The notes under the pieces: generated by a model
The model's input: only the letters and a program-made list of their open reading frames with translations
Told to the model about the DNA's origin: nothing
Databases searched by the model: none
Made by a program: the position numbers and the translations under genes
Source of the DNA: Aedes albopictus
Lineage: Eukaryota > Arthropoda > Insecta > Diptera > Culicidae
Direction: 5' to 3'
DNA: 64,000 bases
Assembly: GCF_035046485.1 (NCBI RefSeq)
Contig: NC_085138.1
Location: forward strand, 361,773,238-361,837,237
Shown: piece after piece, positions 34,773 to 46,410 of the stretch
Layout of the letters: each line of letters begins with the position of its first letter
Numbering within the stretch: position 1 is the first letter of the stretch

Positions 34773-36677
34773 AAACAGAGTGAGGCGAAATATAGAGATT
34801 TCCTAATTGATGTTATTCCTTTGCATGCGTAGGTAAACAATAAGAATTTTTAGCCTATGGTGCCAAAGCTCTCGAGCAGACCCACCTTTCCTCGAAAACT
34901 GTGCTTAGTTTATAAATAATCACTATTGCAGTAGAGAACAAACAAAAACATCATTTCAAACCAACAAAAATAAATTACTCACGAAACTCACCGTGAGTAA
35001 AATGAGTAACTCATGCGTGAGTAATGACGTCATACTCTCGCGTGAGTATTACTCATAAGTGAGTAATACTCACAAGTGAGTATGACGTCATTACTCACAA
35101 ATGAGTACACTCATACGTGAGTAACTCACAGCGTGAGCATTACTCACAAATGAGTAAAGCGAGTGAGTAATTTTTACTCGTGAGCATGAGTTTCGCAACA
35201 CTGCCTGAAAGTATTCTTATCCCTGGATAAGCTCCTGGAGGAATCCCTAGATAAATACCTGGAGGAATCTCTGTAGGAATTCCTGGAGGAACTCCTGGAA
35301 GAGTTCCTGGAAAAACGCCTGAAGTCTTATAGTGTTCCTGAAAGAATCCTAGAAGGAATTTCTAGAGGAATCTCTGGAAGAATTCGTGGAAAAAATCTTT
35401 TAAAATTTCCAGAATATCTGAAGAAATTTCTGAAGGAACTTCTTAATCAGTTCCTGGAGGAATTCCTGGAGGCATTTGAGGAAAAAATCCTGGGGTAATT
35501 CCTGCAGAAATTCTTAGTGGAACTTCTGGAGGATTTTCTGGAAGAATGCCTGGAGTATTTTTGGAAGAATGTCTGGATGAACTACTGGAGAAATTCCTCT
35601 AAGAATCCCTAAAGGAATCCCTAGAGAAATCCCTGGAGGAATCCCTATCCGAACGCCTGGAACAATACCTGGAGGAATACGTGGAGGAATGCCAGAAAGA
35701 GTTCTTGAAGAAATCCCAGGAGGAATTCCTGAGGGAATACAAGGAGGAAGTACTTAAAAAATTCCAGGAGGAAGTAGGTACTGACAAAATCGCAGAAGGA
35801 ATTCTTGAAAAATCCCCGAAGCAATCCCAAGAAGAGGTCGTGGAGGAATTCCTGGGGGTATCCCTGCAGCAATTTCTGAAAGAACCACAGGACAAACCTC
35901 AGCAGCATCCCAAGAGGGTTTCCTAAGGGAACCCCTCAACAATTCTTGAAGCAATTCCTGAATGAATTCCTGGAAGAGTCCCAAAAATAATTCCTGGAGT
36001 GTTCCTCTTTAGGCTTCTCCAAAAGATCTTCGTGGGATTTGTCCCAGCGTTGCTACAGAAGTTATTTTTATTAGAACTCCTCCAAGGGCCTTAAGAATTT
36101 TTTCAACAATTTCCTGCAGGAATTCTTTCCGAGGCTTCTTCTAAAGTTCCTGCTGTAATTTCTTCAAGAAATTTCCGATAGCTTTCTCCTAAAGTTTCTT
36201 CTTGGATTACTACATAAGTTTGAGCTGGGATATTTCATAAAGGTTCTCGGGGGATTTCTTTTGAAGTTTCACCCAAGATTTCTGACGGAGTTTCTCCCGG
36301 GACTTCACTCAGAAGATTCCTTCCGGCGTTGATCCTGGGATGTCTCTCAGAGTTTTGTTTTCTGAATTTACCCTGGACTTTCTCTTATTTTTTTAGAGTG
36401 ATTCTGATTCAGAAGATCTTTGCAGGAGCTATTGCTGGTATTGCTCATAGAGTTCTTCCCGTGATTTCTATCAGAGCTTTTTCCAGGCTTTTCCTTGTAC
36501 CGTCAAATGGGGTAACTTGCAACACTTTTCGACTTTGAAGCAACATCATTGAAAATCTAAACATTTCAAACATACGGTAAAGCATCGTGTACACTAATTA
36601 CCACGAGTAGAATGCTATGCAGAACTTCATTTATTAAAATACGTTGCCACCTAAACAGGAGGTGTGAAATACATGCT

Positions 36678-36715
36678 TGTTGCAAGTTACCCCATCTGTG
36701 GGGTAACTTGCAACA
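36678..36715. repeat. Hairpin of terminal motif copies
   Basis: Two inverted copies of TGTTGCAAGTTACCCCA with a 4-base loop TCTG form a perfect 17-bp hairpin. The arm repeats the terminal motif of the element 36500-43200 and may be a transposase-binding repeat or a fused end. Confidence 0.8.
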
Positions 36716-37096
36716 TATGACATGAAGCTAAGTTAGCTACCATTAAACTGCACTAATATTTTAGTTCTTGATCATACTATAAGTTTTTGAAGTAATGCAT
36801 GAAAAATGCTTTGAAAAGATGTAAACTAACCAATTAAATTATTTTTTTCCTTTAAGGGTTGGTAGTTATTATAAGCGATAGTATATCGTTTCATAGCAGG
36901 TCTTATGTCCCTCAAATATAAAATATTTATGAATCTCATGACTCAGTACTAGTTACAAAATGTCAACAATGCTCAATGTAATTTGTTGGAAAGGTAAAGT
37001 GAGTCATCATTTTCAGTATGAAGTGGTGTTTGGCTACTTCAGCTCAAATTACATGTTTTAAACACCCATTCAACTATTTACAAACTATAAAAGCCG

Positions 37097-40000
37097 GCAC
37101 GGTAAAGGCTGGGTATGCTGCGCAATTCAGATCCCATTGTGATCCACTAGCCTCTGCCCAGCAACTCCTATCCCTACCTCCACGCGGTACCGGCCGGAAA
37201 CTACGAGCAACCTTAGGGAAGATCGGGTAACCAACCCCGGGGGGAACTTTGGTCGTAGGCTGACAGGGAAGGGGGGGGGTTTGCTTCGGTAAACCTGAGC
37301 GTCTATTCTCCAGGAGGAGCGGCTCACAACAGCGTCTGATCCCCATGTTAGGGGCGGCTGATCTACGTCCGAGTGCCAGGGAAGGACTCTAAGCTCAACT
37401 GTGCACTATGGTCCTCCGGAAAGTAGGGGGTTGGTGTCAGGCCCTACGAGCCAGCCGTAAAAAACCATTGTAACGGAAAATCAGCAACAGAATAATACGA
37501 ACCGAGACCAACGGCAACGACCCCAGCGAACAAAAAGGACTTGCGATTGGAAACTCGGTACGTGGAACTGCCGATCTCTCAACTTCATTGGAAGCACCCG
37601 CATACTCGCCGATCTACTGAAGGACCGCGGGTTCGGCATCGTAGCGCTGCAGGAGGTGTGTTGGACAGGATCCATGGTGCGAACGTTTAGAGGTAATCAT
37701 ACCATTCACCAGAGCTGCAACAACACACGCGAGCTGGGAACAGCTTTTATCGTGATGGGTGATATGCACAGGCGCGTGATCGGTTGGTGGCCGATCGACG
37801 AAAGAATGTGCAGGTTGAGGATCAAAGGCCGATTCTTCAACTTCAGCATAATAAACGTGCACAGCCCACACTCCGGAAGTACTGATGATGACAAGGACGC
37901 ATTTTACGCGCAGCTCGAACGCTAGTACGACCGCTGCCCAAGCCACGACGTCAAGATCATCATAGGAGATTTGAACGCTCAGGTAGGCCAGGAGGAGGAA
38001 TTCAGACCGACGATTGGTAAGTTCAGCGCCCACCAGCAAACGAACGAAAACGGCCTACGACTCATTGATTTCGCCGCCTCCAAAAATATGGCCATACGTA
38101 GCACCTTTTTCCAACACAGCCTCCCTTATCGTAACACCTGGAGATCACCACAGCAGACAGAATCTCAAATCGACCATGTTCTGATTGACGGACGGCACTT
38201 CTCCGACATTATCGACGTCAGGACCTATCGTGGCGCCAACATCGACTCCGACCACTACCTGGTGATGGTCAAACTGCGCCCAAAACTCTCCGTCATCAGC
38301 CATGTACGGTACCGGCGACCACCACGGTACAACCTAGAGCGACTGAAGCAACCGGATGTCGCCTCAGCATACGCGCAGAATCTCGAAGCCGCGTTGCCAG
38401 ACGAGGACGAGCTCGATGAGGCCCCTCTAGAGGACTGCTGGAGTACAGTGAAAGCAGCCATCAACGACGCAGCCGAGAGCACCATCGGGTACGTGGAATG
38501 GAATCGACGGAACGAATGGTTCGACAAAGAGTGCAGAACGGTTTTGGAGGAGAAGAACGCAGCGAGGGCGGTAATGCTGCACCAAGGGACTCGTCAGAAC
38601 GTGGAACGTTACAAACAGAAGCGGAAACAGCAGACCCGCCTCTTTCGGGAGAAAAAGCGCCGCCTGGAAGAAGCAGAGTGTGAAGAAATGGAACTGCTGT
38701 GCCGTTCCCAAGAAACACGGAAGTTCTATCAGAAGCTCAACGCATTCCGCAACGGCTTCGTGCCGCGAGCCGAAATATGCAGGGATAAAGACGGAGGCCT
38801 CTTGACGGACGGACGTGAGGTGATCGAAAGGTGGAAGCAGCACTTCGATCAGCACCTGAACGGCGTTGAGAACGTAGGCACGGGAGCCCACGGCAACGGA
38901 GGAAACGACGACGCCAGTAGTGCAGCGGTGGACGGAAATGAGCCAACTCCCACGCTGAGGGAAGTTAAGAATGCCATTCACCAGCTCAAAACCAACAAAG
39001 CAGCTGGTAAGGATGGTATCGCAGCTGAACTCATCAAGATGGGCCCAGAAAAGTTGACCACCTGTCTGCATCGGCTGATAGTCAGGATCTGGGAAACCGA
39101 ACAGCTACCGGAGGAGTGGAAGGAAGGGGTAATCTGCCCCATTCACAAGAAAGGCGACCATTTGGAATGTGAGAACTTCAGGGCGATCACTATTTTGAAT
39201 GCTGCCTAGAAAGTGCTATCCCAGATCATCTTCCGTCGTCTGTCACCTAAAACAAATGAGTTCGTGGGAAGTTATCAAGCCGGCTTCATCGACGGCCGGT
39301 CGACAACGGACCAGATCTTTACCGTACGGCAAATCCTCCTGAAATGCCGTGAATACCAGGTCCCAACGCATCACCTGTTCATCGACTTCAAAGCGGCATA
39401 CGACAGTATCGACCGCGCAGAGCTGTGGAGAATCATGGACGAAAACGGCTTTCCTGGGAAGCTGACTAGACTGATTAAAGCAACGATGGACGGTGTGCAA
39501 AACTGCGTAAGGGTTTCGGGTGAACTATCTAGTTCATTCGTTTCTCGCCGGGGACTGCGACAAGGTGACGGACTCTCATGTCTACTCTTCAACATCGCGC
39601 TGGAAGGTGTGATGCGACGAGCCGGGCTCAACAGCCGGGGAACGATTTTCACAAAATCCGGTCAATTTGTGTGCTTCGCGGACGACATGGACATTATCGC
39701 TAGAACATTTGGAACGGTGGCAGAACTGTACACCCGCCTGAAACGCGAAGCAGCAAAGGTCGGACTGGTGGTGAATGCCTCAAAAACAAAGTACATGCTG
39801 GTAGGCGGAACCGAAAACGACCGGATCCGTCTGGGTAGTAATGTTACGATAGACGGGGATACTTTCGAGGTGGTGGAGGAATTCGTCTACCTCGGATCCT
39901 TACTGACGGCTGACAACAACGTGAGCCGAGAAATTCGGAGGCGCATCATCAGCGGAAGTCGGGCCTACTACGGGCTCCAGAAGAAACTGCGGTCGAAAAA

Positions 40001-40475
40001 GATTCACCCACGCACCAAATGCACCATGTACAAAACGCTAATAAGACCGCTGATCCTCTACGGGCACGAGACATGGACCATGCTCGAGGAGGACCTACAA
40101 GCACTCGGAGTTTTCGAGCGACGCGTGCTAAGAACGATCTTCGGCGGTGTGCGGCGGAGAAGGATGAACCACGAGCTCGCTGCACTTTACGGCGAACCCA
40201 GCATCCAGAAGGTGGCCAAAGCCGGAAGGATACGTTGGGCAGGGCATGTTGCAAGAATGCCGGACAACAACCCTGCAAAGCTGGTGTTTGCAACGGATCC
40301 GGTTGGCACAAGAAGGCGTGGAGCGCAGAGAGCACGATGGGCGGACCAGGTGGAGCGTGACTTGGCGAGCATTGGGCGCGACCGAGGATGGAGAGCGGCA
40401 GCCACAAACCGAGTATTGTGGCGTACTATTGTTGATTATGTCTTATCTTAATGATGTTGAACAAATAAATGTATG
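37097..40475 (+). mobile_element. RTE-clade LINE, near full-length copy 2
   Basis: Flanked by a 9-bp duplication TAAAAGCCG (37088-37096, 40476-40484), so both ends are defined. A 5' UTR of about 0.35 kb (with a G run at 37269) is followed by one long endonuclease plus reverse-transcriptase frame and a short 3' end with AATAAATGTATGTAAA. The first base may belong to either element or target. It lies within the element 36500-43200. Confidence 0.85.
37461..40451 (+). pseudogene. RTE endonuclease/reverse transcriptase, two in-frame stops
   Basis: One frame carries the whole protein: APE-type endonuclease (LGTWNCRSL near 37555, GDLNAQVG near 37965, catalytic SDH at 38247-38255), then a linker and reverse transcriptase (GVICPIHKKGDHLECENFRA near 39127, LFIDFKAAYDSI near 39378, RQGDGLSC, catalytic FADD at 39675-39686) and the C-terminal GHVARMPDNNPA region. 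It is broken only by TAG at 37923 (Glu codon in copy 1) and TAG at 39208 (Tyr codon in copies 1 and 3). The natural start is unclear: a frame-1 ATG at 37408 ends after 21 codons. The product would nick target DNA and copy the element RNA in the nucleus. With two stops it is likely inactive but young. Confidence 0.9.
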
Positions 40476-41024
40476 TAAAAGCCGTCAATTTGGGCATTCT
40501 ATTGAAATAGTTCTGTCAATCTAGGTTCAGATTAGATTTTGGGGATTGTTTTAGAATGTTCATAAACTGAATTAAACTTTCATTAAGGTGAAACATGAAT
40601 TAAGTTTCAAAATATGGAAGTCTTTAACAATGTTTGAAAGACTCCCCAGGTAACCAATGAGCAGTTTACATGGCATTAATTCGGCACTATATGCGCCTTT
40701 ACAGCAGGTCATTAAATGCTAATTTGCCCTATATGCGCCATAAGTGCTACTTCAATGCAGGTTTTGGCCCAATATACGGCTGATTAAATGCTTAAATTTC
40801 CTATCCCCCAGATTGTCAAAAATAAGAACAAAATATTTCCCCCTGCCCATTTTACGGCTTCCCTTTCTCTTCTATTTTTATCCACATTCTCCCGTGCAAC
40901 TTTTGAGGTTTGGGGCACGTTTTGAAATGCTGTTGTTTTTTTTTTGTGATTTCGGCGAAATTGGGAGTTGATCTCTCGATCCTCGTGTTGACGATGGTGC
41001 TGAACCGCGCTACGATGTAAGCTA

Positions 41025-42446
41025 CCCAGACAACCAGAACTCGCATAAAAATGCATAAATTTCATCATATTATCACTAACACACCTCACCATCGCATAAA
41101 TGTAAACCCTAATTGCAACCAAAGTGTAAAATTCACCGCAAAAAATGACTTTTCAATTCTTTTTAGCGATGCACAAAACAGAATCGTATAATCACACAAG
41201 CAAACTCGCAAAACAACATTTGAACTCGCATTTACCGCGCACTGCGATGATTTTGCAGATTTCGTCTTGTTATGACAGCTCTACTTGCAATAGTGTATCA
41301 ATTTACTCGTACAAATGCATAAGCAGCTTTGTTTGCGTATACATACAAACTCACATAAGCGAGAATCTATTATGCGTACATAATACAGCCTCCTGTCACG
41401 CGGCCATGTTTTTGAGGTCAGCATCAAAATCCAGGAACGATTATTGTCTATGGCTGAATCATATCAATAACAATTATAAATTTTATGTAAACTTTATTTC
41501 CGTGACGAAGACGAGCTGATACTATTATGACTTCATTTTTAAATAAATAATTGCGAAATTAAAAATCATTTTTTTCTTAAACTAACGAATTTAAAAGGTG
41601 AAAAATAGTTGGTTGTGAAAAAAAGTTTCGCCGCTTTTGATTTTTGCTCCTGGAATTATGTTTGTATACAAACTTTGCGCTGTCATGGGGAACCAAGCTA
41701 CCGAGCCGCCGCTATTGTGTTCAACGAGGCGGCTGGAAGTGGGAACCAGAGATGTTGGCTCGTTATTTTCCTGTGGGGCAGTATTGCGGTGACAGGAGGC
41801 TGACATAATATGATTTGCAATGTGATAACAAGGAAAAAGTTAGACTGTGGTTTCAGTGCGGAGAAGTTTTTAATATTTTATGTGAAAAACCATCCGGTAG
41901 TGAAACGTAGTGATCATTAGTTGTTTTATCGGAGCCGACGATTAAGTTCAGAAGCGTTTTTACCTGGTTATGGTAAACATAAATTGCAGAACATCACTCT
42001 CAGCTGCGGGTTGTTTGATATGCTGCTTCGTATTTGGACACGACAGGTAAATTAAATTAATTAGGGAACTTTGAGATGAATTAGAATATCATCGCGATTA
42101 ATCAGCTAGTTTCACAAGAATTGTGTGGTGTTGAACGTAAGGTGCGGCTTGCTAATCCGAAGGTAATGAGTTTGACACTAAGAGCGACGAGAACTATTTT
42201 TTCCCTAATAGAGGCAAGTCGCATAAAATGATTGATCACGTCGCATTACAGTACACATCGTTTATCGCAGAGGATATCGCTTCAGCTCATACAGCGTAAT
42301 CCTTGTTCTGTCAGTGCACGTATATCGCCTCCACTTTTGCACGCAAAAGGCATATTTGCAACATTTTATGCGATGATGCTTTTACGGTTAGTTGAACGCA
42401 TAACTCGGTCGTAAACTTCGTTATGCGTGTAAATTGGTTGTCTGGG
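41025..42446. mobile_element. TA-flanked element with CCCAGACAACCA ends and TCGCATAA-type repeats
   Basis: Inverted ends CCCAGACAACCA, with TA outside each (41023-41024, 42447-42448). Many CGCATAA and TTATGCG-like words occur in both subterminal regions (41040-41110, 41160-41360, 42210-42430), another example of subterminal repeats. No transposase frame. A hAT element is nested at 41386-41802. Confidence 0.65.
41386..41802. mobile_element. 417-bp hAT-type MITE, TSD ACATAATA
   Basis: Perfect inverted ends CAGCCTCCTGTCAC with an exact 8-bp duplication ACATAATA (41378-41385, 41803-41810). The size and 8-bp TSD mark a hAT-mobilised MITE. It is the innermost of four nested elements (36500-43200, 40645-42926, 41025-42446 and this one). 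Confidence 0.9.
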
Positions 42447-43202
42447 TATAGATGATTGCATAATGTGCGTTGGTTTTTTGATCAATTTAAGCTTGAATAT
42501 TACACCGGTAGATGATTCGTCAGCATATGCTGATCGAGCATTGGAAAGTAGCCAAAACCATGGAATTGATTTGGCAAAGTATGTTTTTTTTAGTTGCTAG
42601 TCTATAAATGACAGGACAAGCGAATGCGAATGCAGATGCCATGCAGCCGGGGCTAGTAAATTAAAAAGTGGAAATGTGCTGTAGGTTTAGCATCACTCAT
42701 CCCACTTTGCAGTTTTATGGCACGAATGTAGCAGTTATGCTTCTTGTTGTCCAAAACATACCATGCAACTGAAATGCTACATAACTGCTGTCAGATTTTA
42801 AGTAGCATTTCAATTGCTAATATAGAGCAGTTTAGCAGTCGAACTGCTATCATACGGCAGTAAGCAGGTCAAATACAGACATAAAACAGATATACGGCTT
42901 ATTCAAATGCTTATTGGTTACCTGGGTACTTATCGCACTTACCATAGGAGAAAGGTAAAGCACGATTTTCATACTTGTTTTTATGGCATAAAATGGGCAA
43001 ACCGTTTTAACAGTGTAGCTGAACAATAAACAAAGAAACCAAACTGATTTTTTCACTAAAATGATCTTTGGTACATATAATTTTGATAACCGAAACGGTG
43101 AAGCATACTAGCTTTCAATATTATGAAAAAATAGTTCACATTTAATGTATGTCATAGTGTTGCAAGTTACACCGCTGTTGCAAGTAACCCCGTTTGACGG
43201 TA

Positions 43203-43639
43203 GTTGTTTCCGGATTTTATGCAGTGATTCACCTGAGATATATAGGGTTTCGAACTACTTGGGCACCCGCGTCAATTCTCGGTACCTCACAGCAAAACAA
43301 ATCAAAATATCACTTGCCGCATTTTTCCCAAACTCACTTCCGTGGGTAATCATCTCCTGCAACATTTCCGCAACGGGATCCACAGTCAATTAGCTACACT
43401 TTCACTCTGAAGCCGCACAAGTACTCAGAACAATCATCACACGCAGGCGAGTGCTCTTCAGCAGCACAAGGATGGGTGCCGAAGTGATTTCCCATTTGAT
43501 GTTGTTGGAAGTTCGGCACTGGTGCCAAGAATTGGTTCTGGACTAGGTGCAGTAAACTCGTTCAAAATCAACTTTCCGACTGAAAATCTTCACAACAATC
43601 ACTGTTAACAACAAGTTCACGCAATAAGGTATCTGATTC
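43203..43639. other. Intron 3 sequence, nothing recognised
   Basis: Mixed-composition DNA between the nested element and the next minisatellite. No gene, element end or second copy seen. Confidence 0.4.
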
Positions 43640-45600
43640 AGATGGAAGAAGTGGACGAAAACGGTTGTTTCGTTGTGAAACATCTGAAGGAATCCCGGTG
43701 AAATTTTGGGAAAACTTTGCAGACTAATTGGAGAAATCTCGAGAGGATCTGAGATGTCTCGAAAAAAAAACTGGTAGGACTTATCCAGGAAAGGTAGGAA
43801 GAAATATTAGGGAAATTTAAAGAGGAACTCTGAAAACCTATAAGAGAAATCCCAGGAGGGACTACGGGCGAAATCCAAGAGAAATATTGGAAAACTCTCT
43901 GCAGGAAATCCCAGGAAGAACTTCTGCAAAAATCCCGAGACAAAATTTTGGAAAAAATATCCCGAATCCATCAAGACAAATTCCTGGAAGAACTTTGGAA
44001 AAATGTTTGTAGTATCTCCGAGAGGAATCCATCGAGAAAATATGGAAGAAACCCCGGGGGGTACATACTCTTGCAGAACCCCCGTGAAAAGCCCCTGCTG
44101 AAATCCTGGGAAGTACTGTGATAGAAATCCCAGGAATAACTATGAGAAATTCTGACAGAACACCGAAAAAATCTTGGGAGGAACTATTTGTGGAAGCAAA
44201 TACGTAAAATCCTCAGGATATACTTGGAAAAACTGGAGAGAGCCAAAAACACCTTCAATAATTTCAAGGACGAGCTCGCGGGAAGAATTATGCTAGAAAT
44301 TGGGAAATAATTTGAAAGAGGAGTTGCGTTAGAAATTCAAAGGAGAAATTCTGGAAGGAATTCAAGGAAAAATTGTGGGTTGATTTTCGAAATCCCAACA
44401 TTACTAAACTACTAGCACAGAGGACAGACATCCAAGTTCAGATTCAAAATACAATGAACGGGTGATGGATTTTTTCTGAAGATGACCGAAAAAAATAAAA
44501 AAGTAGGTTGAAACTTAACAACGAGATTTGTGTTACATTCGAAAGAGTTAAAATCTTGGAACCTCAGGAATTTTGTGAAATCCCTTGAATAATAAATGTT
44601 GCGCATTTTTACTTAAGGTTTGAGGACATTTCTGTAGATTTTTGAAAAGTCAAGAAATTTTTAAAAAAATTGACTAATTTTTGAATTAAAAACTTACAAA
44701 ATTTCTCCCTGGAAAAACCTGTAAAACCCAGGGAATTTTATTTTGTCTCATGAGTAAACACCCTGTCTGAGGGAATCCAGGTATGCAGTAATTTCTGAAC
44801 GCACTATAGAAGGAAACCTTGGATGAACTCCTAAAGGATCCTCTGAAGAAATTTTTGAAGGAATTCATAGTTTAATTTTTAAATAATCTTTGGTAGAATT
44901 TTCTGGAAAAAATTCTGTAAGAAATTCCTGCAGATGGAATTCTTGAAGGAATGGAAAAATCGAATCGCAAAAATAATTCGCTCTCACTTGTAGTTAGTGG
45001 ACACAAACGCGAGCGTGTTGTAGATTGGCATCTAAGCCGAAAGAGAGATGGGTTTGTGAAATAGGTGTGTTCACGGTGTGGCTTCGGAGTCAGTTTGGCA
45101 TTCTATTCCGCAGAATCATTACTTGTTCTGTGGCTTAGTTAGTTAAAGCACCGGTCTAGCGAATACAGAGTCGTGGGTTCGAATTCCACAGAACACAATT
45201 TTTTTACGAATTTCATCTCTCAATTTGTCAATTGGCAACATTTCGCGCCTTCTAATTACAAGTTTTTCCAGAATGGAAAATCCATGAAGAAATCTCTGAA
45301 GGAATACCTGCAGAAATACCTAAAAGGATCTCTGGTGAAATTCCTTTGGGAATCACTGGAGCCCTTGGAAAAAGCACTGGAACAATCACTGGAGCAACCT
45401 CTGAAGATATCCCAGGACAAATTCCCGTAGGAATGTCTGGTGAAATCTCTAGAGGAATTCTGGAAGAAATCTCTGGAGGGACACTGATGCAAGCTGTTGG
45501 AAAATTTATAGAGGAATTCGGTGCGGCCTTGCAGAATTATTTGTAAGAATTTATAAAGGAATCGTGGGAGGAATTCCTCTGCCCCCTCTGGCTACACCCA
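43640..45600. repeat. Degenerate AATTCCTGGAGG minisatellite, patchy
   Basis: Strongly degenerate units at 43650-44390, 44690-44960 and 45270-45590, mostly in the GGAATTC-CTGGAG orientation, separated by AT-rich single-copy-like stretches (44400-44680, 44960-45260). A tRNA-like sequence lies at 45123-45197. Confidence 0.6.
45123..45197 (+). tRNA. tRNA-like sequence (degenerate; possible SINE head)
   Basis: Box A TGGCTTAGTTAG and box B GGTTCGAATTC are near consensus, the acceptor TTGTTCT/AGAACAC pairs at six of seven positions, the T arm is intact, and a run of seven Ts follows four bases later as a Pol III terminator. The anticodon stem (CCGGT against ATACA) does not pair; by position the anticodon would be AGC. 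It is probably a pseudogene or tRNA-derived element, though transcription is plausible. Confidence 0.45.
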
Positions 45601-46410
45601 TTGGTTAACCCTCAAAAGCCCTAGACGAACCACTTTTTTTCAATCGACTACTACTCAAAGACCATACAATCAAAAAATTTGAAACCAATTTTAAATTAAA
45701 TGCGGTTAGTTGGTCTTCCAATATCTGGGTGTGGCATCCCCCCTGACCCCTCCCCCCTTTCTGGGAACTGAGAAATGCCTTGCCACGGGGGTATTTTTTG
45801 ACAATTTTATTGAATCTCAAACATATTTTCGTTCTGAAATTTGTATTGTAAAATGTATTTGGCCATAAAATGATCGCTCTGTGCTATAGGCATGCCGCCG
45901 CTGCGGAACCAGTACCGGATTTCGGATTTCCGGACATAATCTCCGGAGGAACCTGCTACATACTGTATACTGGGGTTCGCATTCATAATCCTTTTTTAAG
46001 GCTTCAAATATTGAATTTAGAGGTATGATGTCTTAGAAGAGTTTGTTCTATATACTTAATTCTTTATTTTAGAATTTTCACCTTGATGATTAATCCACCT
46101 AAAAGTGCGATAGGAATTCACTTTTCTCAAAAAATAAGATAGAGTATTGGTGTCTGCTACAAAGTTGCAGAAAAAGGTATTATTGGAAAGTTTGCCGAAC
46201 AAACTATTACCTTATTTGTTCAACTTTAAGAGTTATGTGTCATTTTTTATGGACGACCCCTTGTAATAGGTTTTCAGATATAACCTTATCTATGGATTTT
46301 CATGATTTTTCGAGTGTTCTACAAAGTTGTTCTTTGTGATGGAATACAGCTCCTTCTGCTTTTTTCTTCGTACTGGAATAACGCTCCAAGTGGAACAGCG
46401 CCTGCATCTC

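Larger units (their letters stand above)
32744..35203. mobile_element. 2.46-kb hAT-type element, TSD CCTGAAAG, with GTGAGTA subterminal arrays
   Basis: Ends CAGTTTTGCGAAA (left) and, inverted, CAGTGTTGCGAAACTCA (right), with a perfect 8-bp duplication CCTGAAAG at 32736-32743 and 35204-35211. Both subterminal regions (32756-32935 and 34978-35193) are packed with ACTCAC/GTGAGT words in both orientations, often as palindromes; hAT transposases are known to bind such subterminal repeats. The interior has no transposase frame. Three younger MITEs are nested at 33367, 34211 and 34611, so this element is older than they are. A T-rich tailed segment at 33045-33140 may be a further retroelement tail. 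Confidence 0.85.
31110..36495. repeat. Degenerate AATTCCTGGAGG minisatellite hosting several insertions
   Basis: The array is visible at 31110-31855, 32281-32743 and 35204-35995 in the GGAATTCCTGGAGG orientation, and at 36000-36495 in the opposite orientation. Frames over it spell periodic EFLEESL, IPGEIPGE or FLQEFLQ peptides. Four insertions sit in it: a truncated SINE, a TA element, a hAT element (with three nested MITEs), and the left end of the element 36500-43200. Confidence 0.8.
40645..42926. mobile_element. Inverted-repeat element with CCCAGGTAACCAAT ends
   Basis: Ends are perfect inverted copies of CCCAGGTAACCAAT; TACGGC and AATGCTTA words repeat in both subterminal regions. The ends resemble CCCAAGTAACCAAAAGTTC of 4834-5765, suggesting one family. 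The target duplication is unclear. The element at 41025-42446 is nested within it. Confidence 0.6.
36500..43200. mobile_element. 6.7-kb TA-flanked inverted-repeat element, heavily nested
   Basis: The left end CCGTCAAATGGGGTAACTTG and the right end (complement CCGTCAAACGGGGTTACTTG) are inverted repeats of about 24 bp, both preceded by TA (36498-36499, 43201-43202). Further GTTGCAAGTTAC words follow inside each end. Excluding nested insertions (the RTE copy and the 40645-42926 element) about 1 kb remains, so this was a short MITE-like element. The pairing of two ends 6.7 kb apart is inferred. Confidence 0.6.

Noticed and set aside
38427..39071. Long - strand frames opposite the RTE copies
   Set aside because: They are shadows of the endonuclease/RT coding strand and repeat at each RTE copy.
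45605..45820. 71-residue frame identical to 50233-50448
   Set aside because: Also explained by near-identical terminal inverted repeats; it runs to the TTAA border.
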